Source of the DNA: CAZRKC01 sp964600665 | Lineage (GTDB): Bacteria; Bacillota; SLNR01 | Assembly (NCBI GenBank): GCA_964600665.1 | Contig: CAZRKC010000005.1 | Coordinates: 39,429 to 103,428, forward strand | DNA length: 64,000 nucleotides | Reading direction: 5' to 3' | Shown: positions 7,937-16,320 of the stretch, piece after piece | Numbering within the stretch: position 1 is the stretch's first letter | How the letters are laid out: each line of letters starts with the position of its first letter | Made by a program: the position numbers and the translations under genes | Notes under the pieces: model-generated | Database searches by the model: none | Told to the model about the DNA's origin: nothing | Seen by the model: the letters and a program-made list of their open reading frames with translations, nothing else

Positions 7937-9997
7937 ATGCAAATCCACCATACACTATGCCGGATGTGTGATGACCGCTGTGGAATCGATGTATGCATTG
8001 ACAACGGTTTAATCACCTCGATCTCAGGGCAACCGGAACATCCGTGGAATAACGGGAAAATTTGTATCAAAGGGCAGTACGGCGGGCAAGCCGTTCAATC
8101 TCCGGAACGAGTGTTGACCCCAATGAAGCGAATCGGGCAAACATGGCACGAAATTTCTCTGAATACTGCCTTGGATGAAATCGCTGCGAAAATTCAAACC
8201 ATCCAATCCCATAACGGTGATGCAGCTGTAGGGGTATGGAAAGGCGAAGCCCTGGGCTTTGCACAGCAGGAAAATCTGGCTCGGCGCTTTACCCATGCCA
8301 TTGGTACACCCAATTACTTTTCTAATGATACTGCCTGCTTCTGTTCACGATACATGGGATTTGCATCTACCTATGGCTGTGAACTGTTCGGTGATTTCGA
8401 ATTCTCAAAAATCATGTTGATTTGGGGCGCCAACCCGCCGTTTACCCACCCGTTTATTTTTGAGCGGATGATGAAAGCAAAAGCCAAGGGTGCCTGTTTG
8501 ATCGTCGTGGATCCTGTCAAAAATGAGATTGCCCGGCTCGCTGACATCCATGCCATGCCGTGGCCTGGCACTGACGGTGCACTGGCGTGGGGTCTGATTC
8601 ACCAGATGTTTGAACGAAACGTTGCGGATCTTGAGTTTCTCAGAAATAACACCACGGGGTGGGAGGCTGTGCAGTCCTATGCGACTCGTTTTACTCCAGA
8701 AGAAACCCAGCGGTTGACGGGGGTCGACGCGTCCATGTTGGCTGCAATTGCGGCTGTGATCCAAACTGCGCCAAATCGAACCGCCATTTATGTCGGCAAT
8801 GGTTTAGAGCATCATCGAAACGGGATGGAAAACATCCGGACGATTGGATTTCTCCCTGCCATAACCGGCGCAGTGGATACCAAGGGGGGAAACCGGATTT
8901 ATGAAAGCCCTCCTATACCACGACTGACCTTATACGATGAGCGACCGTTGCGTTCACTTTCCCCCATCGGTGCTCAGGAATTTCCCCTACTGTATCGGTA
9001 TGTACGTCAGTGCCATAATATTCGCGGCCTTCAAGCAATGGTAACCGGGAATCCATATCCTTTACGTGGCTTGATTATGACTGCAGCCAATCCTGCTTTG
9101 ACCAATCCGGATTCTCACCAGACACGTCGGGCCTTAGCAGGTTTAGATCTGCTGGTGGTACGGGATCTATTCATGACGGCGACCGCGCAGCTTGCTCATT
9201 ACTTTCTCCCTGCCGCCTCCTTTTTCGAACGCAGTGAACTAGTCAGCCACGGAATTTGCAATCAACTGGGAATCACACGCAAGTTACTGTCATATCAAGA
9301 CTGCCAGGATGAATACCAGTTCTGGCATGATCTAGCGCATCGTCTCAACGCAGGGGACTATTTCCCTTGGGATACTGAAGAAGATTTGAACGCATGGTTG
9401 TTATCCGAAACGGAATGGACGCCGGAATTCCTCCTTTCCCGCCCGGAAGGGGTGACTTTCAAACCCGTTGCCTATGAGAAATGGCGCAACCAGCCTTTTG
9501 CCACATCCTCAGGCAAGATCTGCTTCATTAGTCAGGAGCACATAAACCTTGGGTTTCCTGGCTTGCCTGAGTATACACAGAATCAACCTCACCTTGCTGA
9601 TGAAGAATTTCTATTGATCAGCGGCGCGAGACGGCGACTTTTCAATCACAGTCGAAATCACCAGATTCCGGAGTTTCGACAAGCAGATCCTGAGGCATTT
9701 CTAACGATACGCGCAGATGATGCCCAATATCTTAACATTTCCAACGGCGAATGGGTACTCGTCACGGGTCCTGTGGGAACCCTCAGGATCCGAGCTTTGG
9801 TCTGTGCGAATGATTCAATGCGTGAAAGAGTGGTCACGATCCCCCACGCCTGGGAAGCAGCAAATGTGAATCAAATTATCCCCGATGATGTCCTCGACCC
9901 CTTATCCGGATTTCCTGTGTTGAAAGCCGTTTCAATTCGAATCGAGGGAACGGGTACGATGGGGGCCGAGAATTTCCATCTGCTGTCTGACTGTTGA
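7937..9997 (+). CDS. Molybdopterin-dependent oxidoreductase (DMSO reductase family)
   Basis: This 686-residue catalytic subunit should hold a molybdenum or tungsten bis-pterin cofactor. The N-terminus shows the [4Fe-4S] motif with Cys8, Cys11, Cys15 and Cys43 (C-x2-C-x3-C-x27-C). Candidate metal-ligand cysteines lie in DTACFCSRYM (134 and 136), and the C-terminal molydopterin dinucleotide-binding domain includes SGARRRLFNHSRNH and the VTIPHAW segment. There is no Tat signal, so the enzyme is probably cytoplasmic. The start at 7937 is set by AGGAGGG just upstream. It overlaps the FAD protein gene by 4 nt (TTGA), so the two are translationally coupled. No electron-transfer ferredoxin or membrane subunit is adjacent; the FAD protein may be the redox partner. 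The substrate is unknown. Confidence 0.88.
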   Translation: MQIHHTLCRMCDDRCGIDVCIDNGLITSISGQPEHPWNNGKICIKGQYGGQAVQSPERVLTPMKRIGQTWHEISLNTALDEIAAKIQTIQSHNGDAAVGVWKGEALGFAQQENLARRFTHAIGTPNYFSNDTACFCSRYMGFASTYGCELFGDFEFSKIMLIWGANPPFTHPFIFERMMKAKAKGACLIVVDPVKNEIARLADIHAMPWPGTDGALAWGLIHQMFERNVADLEFLRNNTTGWEAVQSYATRFTPEETQRLTGVDASMLAAIAAVIQTAPNRTAIYVGNGLEHHRNGMENIRTIGFLPAITGAVDTKGGNRIYESPPIPRLTLYDERPLRSLSPIGAQEFPLLYRYVRQCHNIRGLQAMVTGNPYPLRGLIMTAANPALTNPDSHQTRRALAGLDLLVVRDLFMTATAQLAHYFLPAASFFERSELVSHGICNQLGITRKLLSYQDCQDEYQFWHDLAHRLNAGDYFPWDTEEDLNAWLLSETEWTPEFLLSRPEGVTFKPVAYEKWRNQPFATSSGKICFISQEHINLGFPGLPEYTQNQPHLADEEFLLISGARRRLFNHSRNHQIPEFRQADPEAFLTIRADDAQYLNISNGEWVLVTGPVGTLRIRALVCANDSMRERVVTIPHAWEAANVNQIIPDDVLDPLSGFPVLKAVSIRIEGTGTMGAENFHLLSDC

Positions 9998-11982
9998 CAT
10001 CAAATCATTGGGCTTTTGCAATGCCTTTATATAAGATCGGCGCAGGGCTGTTTCAAAATTACCGCGCTTCGCAAGCAAACCTGCCTCAACCGTCCGTTTC
10101 ACCACCAATTTGTTTGGAGGGATCAGAAATCGAAACTTACGATGTGATTGTGATCGGAGCAGGGTTATCGGGCTTAACTGCTGCCAGCTTAATGGTAAAA
10201 GGGGGTCTGCATGTAGCCGTTGTTGATGTCAATGATCACCCAGGAGGCTCTTGCGGCGCTTTCAAACGTGGGGAGGCCACTTTCGACCAGGGCTCTGCTA
10301 TGCTGTTCGGGTTTGGTCAGCACGGGTTTAATGCCCATCGATTTGTGTTCAACTGCTTGGAAGAGCCCATTGATATGATCAAACATGATCTTCTTTATTG
10401 CGTCAATTTTAATGGTCACCGCATTCGGTTCTGGCCGGACGTTGACCAGTTTGTGGATGAACTGTCACAGGTTTTTCCATCAGAAGCGCCCAATATCCGT
10501 CGCTTTTATTCCGATTTATCTCATATGTACCATCATGTGATCGTGGAAAATCCAGCCTATACCTCTCCAGATGAAACTGACCCCAAAACTGCGCTGGGCA
10601 GCCTAATCCGCCATCCCATTTCATATGCCCGTTTTATCGGGTACCTAAACCGAAGTGCCAAATGGCTCCTGGAGAAATATTTTCGTGACCCTGAAATTTT
10701 CAAGTTTTATGATAAACTTACCTCCACTTATTGCTACACCAATCTGGAAGAGTCTCCGGCTGTTTTAGCTGCAGTCATGTTCGTGGACAATCATATCGGT
10801 GGAAGTTACTATCCTGCAGGCTCCACCATGTTTTTACCGGGTAAATTGGAAAAAGTCATTGAAGAAAATGGCGGCGAAATGTTCCATCGAACCCAGGTTG
10901 TGCAAATCCTGTTTAATCAAGGGAAGCCATCCGGTGTTCTGCTGGATACCGGAGAAACGCTGTCTGCAACTGAAATTGTTTACTCCGGCACCATGCAAAA
11001 TTTATATATGCATCTGATTGATCCCATGTATGTCTCAGAGAGTAAGCTTGCCTGGGTCAAAAATCTCGTCATGACATATCCCAGCATCGTTCTTTACGCT
11101 TTAGTAGACCGGGCTGTTATTCCTGAAGATACAGCCCCTGTGGAAATGCTGGCAGAAAATCCTGACCAGCTGGATGAGAGCGAAATTACGGTATATATGT
11201 TTAGTATTGATGACCGGACCCTCTGTCCGGGTGATTGTCATACTGTGATTGCCATCGGGCCTTCACTTCGTGAATGGGACGCATACCAATCCCCCGGATA
11301 TCAGCAGCAGAAAGAAGATGAAACACAACGACTGATTGGCGTGTTGGATCGACGTTTTCCCGGTTTTCAGCGTGGTATTCGTCATGCCGAAGTCGCGACA
11401 CCAAAAACCATTGAACGGTATACTTTAAAGCCCAACGGGGCAGTTGCCGGGCCAAAACAGATGATTGGCCAGCATATGTTTCATCGCCAACATATTCGTA
11501 CCGAATGGGATTCATTATTCTGTTGCGGTGAAGCCACTGTCATGGGGACGGGAACGCCCGCTGTGACCACTTCCGGGATCAGTGCCGCCAACGCGGTCCT
11601 GAAAAAACACAAACAACCTCCTTTCTCCTACCATGAGCACATGAAAGACTATGTGTCCTTTGTAAAGAAACCAGTGACCTTACATGATTTGTACAGCCGG
11701 GACACAGATGAGGTGGCAACCATCCGAAAACAAGCAGCGCATTGTCAGATTTGTGAACACCCAACCTGTTCGGATCACTTCTTCATTGCGGGTGTGATGC
11801 GACGAGTGATGGTCGGAAATCTCCACGGCGCCCGCATTGCGATACAGAAAATGAAACTGCCTCTGGACATTCATGCGAGAATGGACCTTCTAAAAGAATG
11901 TGAACACCGCTGTATTCAACAAATCAGAACAGGTGAACCTGTTGCCATAGCAGAAGTGTTTTCGTTTCTGCTTAACCGATGA
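9994..11982 (+). CDS. CrtI/phytoene desaturase-like FAD oxidoreductase with C-terminal Cys-rich domain
   Basis: This 662-residue protein contains a dinucleotide-binding motif in YDVIVIGAGLSGLTAA starting near residue 47 and a following GGSCGAF, as in carotenoid isomerases, desaturases and retinol saturases. FAD-contact sequence recurs at the end of the oxidoreductase domain (LFCCGEATVMGTGTPAVTTS, about 510-530). Beyond it is an extra C-terminal region of about 110 residues with HCQICEHPTC and later cysteine/histidine residues (CEHRC), which could bind an Fe-S cluster or zinc. The first codon is a TTG overlapping the stop of the molybdopterin gene (TTGA); an ATG at 10021 is an alternative, and neither has a strong ribosome site. 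Coupling implies that it works with the molybdenum enzyme. No carotenoid genes are nearby, so carotenoid chemistry is unlikely. Confidence 0.8.
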   Translation: MTSNHWAFAMPLYKIGAGLFQNYRASQANLPQPSVSPPICLEGSEIETYDVIVIGAGLSGLTAASLMVKGGLHVAVVDVNDHPGGSCGAFKRGEATFDQGSAMLFGFGQHGFNAHRFVFNCLEEPIDMIKHDLLYCVNFNGHRIRFWPDVDQFVDELSQVFPSEAPNIRRFYSDLSHMYHHVIVENPAYTSPDETDPKTALGSLIRHPISYARFIGYLNRSAKWLLEKYFRDPEIFKFYDKLTSTYCYTNLEESPAVLAAVMFVDNHIGGSYYPAGSTMFLPGKLEKVIEENGGEMFHRTQVVQILFNQGKPSGVLLDTGETLSATEIVYSGTMQNLYMHLIDPMYVSESKLAWVKNLVMTYPSIVLYALVDRAVIPEDTAPVEMLAENPDQLDESEITVYMFSIDDRTLCPGDCHTVIAIGPSLREWDAYQSPGYQQQKEDETQRLIGVLDRRFPGFQRGIRHAEVATPKTIERYTLKPNGAVAGPKQMIGQHMFHRQHIRTEWDSLFCCGEATVMGTGTPAVTTSGISAANAVLKKHKQPPFSYHEHMKDYVSFVKKPVTLHDLYSRDTDEVATIRKQAAHCQICEHPTCSDHFFIAGVMRRVMVGNLHGARIAIQKMKLPLDIHARMDLLKECEHRCIQQIRTGEPVAIAEVFSFLLNR

Positions 11983-12280
11983 CATGAGCTGGCCATGCTT
12001 CACTCAGTCAGGGCAGTCACCAGATTTGCAGCCTTAAATAGAGGTCTGAATACGGTTTTTGCTCCGTTTGGTGGCCGGGAATTGTTATTTGGATAGTTTT
12101 TCCGTATATTTATTCCTAAATGAAGGAATTCATGAAACGAGCAAGAATAAACGAAACATTACGTGGGAGCTTGTGCTATTACATGATCCCGCCGATCATA
12201 TGAATCTGATTCCGCCTCTCCCTTGGTCTGTCCATTAGCACCGGTGGGAGAGTTTATCGACTTGAAAGGAGGTCTCTGGA
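11983..12280. other. Intergenic region, 298 bp
   Basis: This AT-rich spacer lies between the FAD protein and the MORN gene, both on the plus strand. I see no open frame with a ribosome site other than the AAAGGAGGT directly before the MORN start at 12281. No clear rho-independent terminator or consensus promoter is recognisable. Confidence 0.5.
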
Positions 12281-13954
12281 ATGGATAACGGAACTTACAC
12301 CGGCCAATCCAAGGACGGACTACCCCATGGAACTGGACGGATGGTTTTCACAAACGGTACGACCTATGAAGGGGAGTGGCGTTACGGTGAAAAGCACGGA
12401 AATGGATCTCTGATTCGCGAGGATGGTTATCGGTTTACCGGTGAATGGCGAAATGGCCAGCCGCATGGCAAAGGGATTGAAATCACCCCGACTGGTGATC
12501 AGTACGATGGGGACTGGCGGGATGGCCAGTGGCATGGTACGGGCACCTTGATCAAGACTGACGGTTATCAGTATGAGGGAGCCTGGCGATTTGGCAAACC
12601 GTACGGTGAAGGGAAAGAGGTCACAGCCATCGGCGATACTTACGAAGGGGAATGGAAAGATGGTGAATGGCATGGGTACGGTGTCCTCACCCGGGTGACC
12701 GGCTATCAATATGATGGCGAATGGAAGGATGGTCAACCCCATGGGCGGGGTGAAGAGAAAAAGTCAGATAGAAGCTGTTATGACGGCGAATGGAAAGATG
12801 GCGAGTGGTTCGGTAAAGGAACCCTCACGAAAAGTGATGGTTATCAATATGAAGGTGAATGGCATTTTGGGCAGCCTCACGGAATCGGCATCGAAACCAA
12901 TGCCGAAGGAGAACGCTACGAGGGTGAATGGGTACATGGCGAAAAAACCGGCTATGGCACGCTGACCCGGGTCGATGGATACCGTTATGAAGGATACTTT
13001 AGCGCAGGACGACCCAATGGTGAAGGATCGGAACGAAACTCGGACGGGAGCCAATATCAAGGACAATGGGAAGATGGCATTCGCAATGGTATCGGGGCTT
13101 TCACCCGACCGGATGGGTATAAATATGAAGGAGAATGGAAAGACGGCGTTTATCATGGAACGGGTAAAGAGATATTAGCCGACGGTGGCCGATTCTCCGG
13201 AACATGGAAAAATGGGCTCAAGGACGGACTCGGTGTCCTTATTCATGCTAGCGGACTCCGAGAGGAAGGGGAATGGATCAACGGGGAATTCCAAAAGCCC
13301 CAACTTGACGATACTCCCCCGGAACCAAGTCCCGAGTCCGAGAAGGAAACGAATAAAGACGAGGTCCGTACAATGGGTAATACCTATGAAATTCTGCGGA
13401 AACTTGCTACTTATCTGATGTCCGGTGAGGACACCGAGAAAGAAAAATCGGAACCTTTCGATTTTGGCATCGGTAAACCAGTCCAAGGTAGAGATTATTC
13501 ATTGGTAATTCCTGATGGGTATCATGCGGAGATGGATCTGGATGGTAAAGAGATGATCATCTGTGCCAATCATGTTGGCAAAACCTACGCGGATTCACCC
13601 TTGCATATCCAGATTGGCCGTGCTCGATTACCGGAAGGGTATACTCCACCTGATACTTTCACGAATGTGATGACGAAGGTCAGTGAATCCCTTGTTGCAG
13701 ACGGATTTGGAGATCGACGCATTGAAACCGAAATTGTACAGGGTGCTCCCGCTGTAATCACTTTTACATCGGGCTTTGGAATCGGTAACATCAATCATGT
13801 CGCGATTTACCATGGACACGAATATTTTCAGATGCGAATCACATTTAATCGTTTCTACAAAAACACAGATGATATTACCCGAATGATTCTGCGATCATTT
13901 AAAGTCCAGTCTGTGTCTGAGCAGCCCACTACCCGGACTGGGTCCCAAGTATAA
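12281..13954 (+). CDS. MORN-repeat protein with a C-terminal alpha/beta domain
   Basis: This 557-residue protein consists of fourteen full 23-residue MORN repeats and one partial repeat (about residues 3-340), of the pattern YEGEW-(5)-HG-G. Alternate repeats are more alike than neighbours, giving a 46-residue super-repeat. A low-complexity acidic linker follows (about 345-360). The final 150 residues form a separate domain (YSLVIPDGYHAEMD to SFKVQ) that recalls DUF1795/PsbP-like proteins, but I cannot identify it. No signal peptide or membrane helix is seen. The ribosome site AAAGGAGGT precedes the start. MORN repeats form elongated beta-sheets and often bind lipids or partner proteins. It is a single-gene unit ended by a strong hairpin, and its function is unknown. 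Confidence 0.85.
   Translation: MDNGTYTGQSKDGLPHGTGRMVFTNGTTYEGEWRYGEKHGNGSLIREDGYRFTGEWRNGQPHGKGIEITPTGDQYDGDWRDGQWHGTGTLIKTDGYQYEGAWRFGKPYGEGKEVTAIGDTYEGEWKDGEWHGYGVLTRVTGYQYDGEWKDGQPHGRGEEKKSDRSCYDGEWKDGEWFGKGTLTKSDGYQYEGEWHFGQPHGIGIETNAEGERYEGEWVHGEKTGYGTLTRVDGYRYEGYFSAGRPNGEGSERNSDGSQYQGQWEDGIRNGIGAFTRPDGYKYEGEWKDGVYHGTGKEILADGGRFSGTWKNGLKDGLGVLIHASGLREEGEWINGEFQKPQLDDTPPEPSPESEKETNKDEVRTMGNTYEILRKLATYLMSGEDTEKEKSEPFDFGIGKPVQGRDYSLVIPDGYHAEMDLDGKEMIICANHVGKTYADSPLHIQIGRARLPEGYTPPDTFTNVMTKVSESLVADGFGDRRIETEIVQGAPAVITFTSGFGIGNINHVAIYHGHEYFQMRITFNRFYKNTDDITRMILRSFKVQSVSEQPTTRTGSQV
12287..13300 (+). repeat. Tandem MORN coding repeat, 69-bp unit in 138-bp pairs
   Basis: Fourteen tandem 69-bp units (23 codons) plus a partial unit encode the MORN array. 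Odd units from the third on begin with Tyr-x-Tyr/Phe and have GQPHG or similar; even units carry a GTLT/LIxxDG end. The pairwise alternation makes the effective period 138 bp, as expected if the array grew by duplicating unit pairs. Confidence 0.85.
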
Positions 13955-13961
13955 ATGAAGC

Positions 13962-14003
13962 AGCTCTGTTCCAGAGTATCCGGAACAGAGCTTTATTTTT
14001 TTT
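13962..14003 (+). terminator. Bidirectional rho-independent terminator
   Basis: An 11-bp perfect stem (13962-13972 with 13982-13992) is followed by a run of T on the plus strand. It terminates the MORN gene and sits at the 3' end of the converging ppx/gppA gene, whose stop codon lies at its edge. Confidence 0.85.
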
Positions 14004-14919
14004 GACCCATATACCGATCCCAGATAATCCCATGCAAAATGTCTGCTTCGCTGGTCGTCATGGCAGACCAACCCCCGCGCTCAAGTATCCGGTACAGAAT
14101 CGCTGCTCCCGCCAAAATGAGATCTGCCCGCTCGGGTTGTAAACCTGGCAGTTGTTTACGTTGGTTAATGGGTAGTCTATATAAATGATCGACAACATCG
14201 CTCATTTCCTGACGCGTCATATTGTACCCATGGATCACACCGGGATCATACTTTTCCAATTTCAAATGAATTGCGGCCAGAGTCGTCGCCGTACCCCCCA
14301 CACCCACCAGTACCGGATACAATCGTGGATTTAAAAGAGCTGATTGGGAATCCAATAACCCGTCAACAGCAGCCATCATCGTGGTATATTCACCCGGGTC
14401 AACCGGGTCTTGGTGCAGAAAAGACTCTGTCATTCGTACTGCACCTGCATTGATACTGGATAAATGTCTGATCCCTTGCTGATCGCCACCGATGAGTTCG
14501 GTGCTGCCCCCGCCAACATCTGCCACTAACAGCGGCCCGCGCATGGCCAACCCTCTACTCGTCCCCAGAAAAGTCAGTGCGGCCTCTTCTTCACCTGCAA
14601 TGATCCGGAGTCGAATCTTTGTCTGAGATGATACCCGAGTCAAAAAGGCCTCGCGATTGTCAGAATCCCGAATGGCACTGGTCCCAACGGCAAGGATCTC
14701 GTCTGCACCCAGGCGCAAAGCACGTTCTTCATATGATTTGAGTACCAACATCGTTTGATCCATTCGCGCATTGCTCAAGCGTCTGGTTTCGTTCACCCCT
14801 TCACCTAAACGGGTGATGACCAAATCTTGAGCTAACGTTGTGCAGTTGGTTCCTTCTGTCTCTGCAACTAACAATCGTGTGGAAATCGTACCGATATCAA
14901 TTGCTGCGACTATCGTCAT
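13993..14919 (-). CDS. Ppx/GppA family exopolyphosphatase / guanosine pentaphosphatase
   Basis: This 308-residue enzyme of the ASKHA fold removes terminal phosphate from polyphosphate or pppGpp. Visible motifs are the phosphate-1 loop in IDIGTISTRLLV (7-18), VGTSAIRDSDN (78-88), GEEEA (109-113) and DVGGGSTEL (134-142). It is the short, single-module form common in Bacillota, lacking the C-terminal HD domain. The ATG at 14919 is preceded by GGAGGT; a longer upstream frame reads back through the preceding terminator and is rejected. It lies downstream of the S1 protein gene, in the ppx position often seen next to this cluster. Polyphosphatase versus pppGpp hydrolase activity cannot be separated by sequence. 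Confidence 0.9.
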   Translation of the reverse strand: MTIVAAIDIGTISTRLLVAETEGTNCTTLAQDLVITRLGEGVNETRRLSNARMDQTMLVLKSYEERALRLGADEILAVGTSAIRDSDNREAFLTRVSSQTKIRLRIIAGEEEAALTFLGTSRGLAMRGPLLVADVGGGSTELIGGDQQGIRHLSSINAGAVRMTESFLHQDPVDPGEYTTMMAAVDGLLDSQSALLNPRLYPVLVGVGGTATTLAAIHLKLEKYDPGVIHGYNMTRQEMSDVVDHLYRLPINQRKQLPGLQPERADLILAGAAILYRILERGGWSAMTTSEADILHGIIWDRYMGQKK

Positions 14920-14931
14920 GATCAAACCTCC

Positions 14932-14966
14932 AAAAAAAAGCATTCTCTCGTCGAGAATGCCTGTTT
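14932..14966 (-). terminator. Rho-independent terminator after the S1-domain gene
   Basis: A perfect 8-bp stem (14940-14947 with 14953-14960) has eight T on the minus strand (14932-14939) and a shorter T run on the plus side. It separates the yabR-like gene from ppx/gppA. Confidence 0.8.
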
Positions 14967-14968
14967 TT

Positions 14969-15373
14969 TCACTCTGCTTCAGGCTTTTTGGGCCCGCCGC
15001 GTCCGCCACGTTTTGCTTCCGTGTTCTTTTTCACATCCAGTTGTCGTTCCTCACTGTCTTTGAGGAATTTAGACATCCGATCCTCGAAACTCATCTGAGG
15101 TTTCTTCGGGTATTCACGCTCTCGAGACGGGCTTTTTGGCGGTTGGGTTTGCTTGATGGACAGCCCAATCTTACCTTTCCCGTCAATGCTGATGATTTTG
15201 ACCTGGACTTTGTCCTTTTCCTTCAGATACTCCTTGATGTCTTTGACATATGCATCCGCAATTTCAGAAATGTGAACCAGGCCGACTTGCTTGTCTGGTA
15301 GTTCCACAAATGCACCGAAATTGGTGATGCCTGTCACTGTACCTTCTACAATACTTCCTAAAACAACCGCCAT
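14969..15373 (-). CDS. yabR: S1 RNA-binding domain protein (YabR-like)
   Basis: This 134-residue protein has one S1 domain at residues 4-74, with the typical GSIVEGTVTGITNFGAFVEL entry and VGLVHISEIAD core. A charged, low-complexity C-terminal tail rich in Lys, Arg and Glu follows. S1 domains bind single-stranded RNA; the family is related to polynucleotide phosphorylase and ribosomal S1 domains and is linked to translation and RNA metabolism in Bacillota. GGGAGGA precedes the start. The position after divIC is the same as in Bacillus subtilis, which supports the gene name. The specific RNA target is unknown. Confidence 0.9.
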   Translation of the reverse strand: MAVVLGSIVEGTVTGITNFGAFVELPDKQVGLVHISEIADAYVKDIKEYLKEKDKVQVKIISIDGKGKIGLSIKQTQPPKSPSREREYPKKPQMSFEDRMSKFLKDSEERQLDVKKNTEAKRGGRGGPKKPEAE

Positions 15374-15469
15374 TTCGAAACAATTCCTCCCTAAAGTATG
15401 AAATCTTGCTCATACACCATATTACAGTACAAATCCAGCACCGTCAAGCATTTGCTTTCCTGGGCTCGA

Positions 15470-15907
15470 TCAGTCCTCCACATCCACAATCGGCGCATCC
15501 TTATCCAGTACTGTTACTTCGCTTTGAGTGTCCGACGGAATCGTGATATACGGTATCTCACCCGGCCGGATCAAACCCAGTTTTTCCCGGGCGATCTGCT
15601 CAATATATGCATCAGTGCTCATGTAATCAATCTGCTCATTTAACTCATTCTGCGTGGATTGAGCTGAAGCAATCTCCTGGCTAACCCGGGAAATATTCCG
15701 TTCAAACTCCATTAATCGAATTTGCTGGGTTATCAGGATGACGACGGCATAGATGACAAACACGACTAAACACACAGCCATCGGCCTCGCCCGCCAACGG
15801 CGGATTCGAGGTTCTTTTTTGGCTGCCTCAGCAGGTCGTGTCGGTGCTTCTACATTCATGTATTGACTGAGGTCATATGTTTTCGCCTGGCGCCGTCTCT
15901 TTTGCAT
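15470..15907 (-). CDS. divIC: Septum formation initiator DivIC/FtsB-family protein
   Basis: This 145-residue bitopic membrane protein is a component of the divisome complex with FtsL and DivIB. It has a basic cytoplasmic N-terminus (1-42), one membrane helix (about 43-60), a coiled coil (about 64-98), and the conserved YIEQIAREKLGLIRPGE motif (101-117) followed by an acidic tail. The ATG at 15907 has GGTGG upstream; a GTG five codons earlier is an alternative. The neighbours rqcP and yabR match the B. subtilis order, but yabP and yabQ, which normally lie between rqcP and divIC in spore formers, are absent. Confidence 0.9.
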   Translation of the reverse strand: MQKRRRQAKTYDLSQYMNVEAPTRPAEAAKKEPRIRRWRARPMAVCLVVFVIYAVVILITQQIRLMEFERNISRVSQEIASAQSTQNELNEQIDYMSTDAYIEQIAREKLGLIRPGEIPYITIPSDTQSEVTVLDKDAPIVDVED

Positions 15908-16033
15908 GTCATCCACCTTCACGATGATTTCTGATTGAATGGGAAAATATGATAATACGTTGTCAGTAGTTATTCTTCCTTGCTACGGCAGTTCCTGCAC
16001 CTTTAGGAAAAAAATACCCAAAAACATGTGAAA

Positions 16034-16315
16034 TCACCAGTCAGCAGTTTCATCGGAGCCTTTCTCGATGATTTCTCTGATAATTTGATACATACTGACA
16101 GCCTCGCTTGCCCGCATATTTTCTGCAACCACCAGAATTTCAACTTCCAGTGTCTTTCTTCCAAATCCGATGGTCAGTCGATCACCAACCTTCACATCGC
16201 TACCAGCTTTACCCGGCCTTCCGTTGATTTCGATCCGTCCTTTATCGCATACTTCCTTTGCGATCGTGCGTCGCTTAATGATACGGCTAACCTTGAGAAA
16301 CTTATCCAGTCGCAT
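16034..16315 (-). CDS. rqcP: S4-domain RNA-binding protein RqcP (YabO)
   Basis: This 93-residue S4-domain protein (MRLDKFLKVSRIIKRRTIAK at the start, then GRIEINGRPGKAGSDVKVGD) matches RqcP, which assists RqcH in C-terminal alanine tailing during rescue of stalled 50S subunits. The ATG at 16315 has GGGGAG 8 nt upstream within a GTG-ATG-CAT-ATG run; the earlier GTG and ATG lie too close to the ribosome site. It overlaps the site for the mazG stop (16321), so the two genes are tightly coupled. RqcH itself is not in the window. Confidence 0.9.
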   Translation of the reverse strand: MRLDKFLKVSRIIKRRTIAKEVCDKGRIEINGRPGKAGSDVKVGDRLTIGFGRKTLEVEILVVAENMRASEAVSMYQIIREIIEKGSDETADW

Positions 16316-16320
16316 ATGCA

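Noticed and set aside
7721..7951. 76-residue minus-strand frame between TIR and molybdopterin genes
   Set aside because: It runs into the start of the molybdopterin gene, has no good ribosome site and looks random.
12320..12742. 140-residue minus-strand frame over the MORN array
   Set aside because: Long antisense frames are expected because the repeat has a regular codon pattern; no start signal is present.
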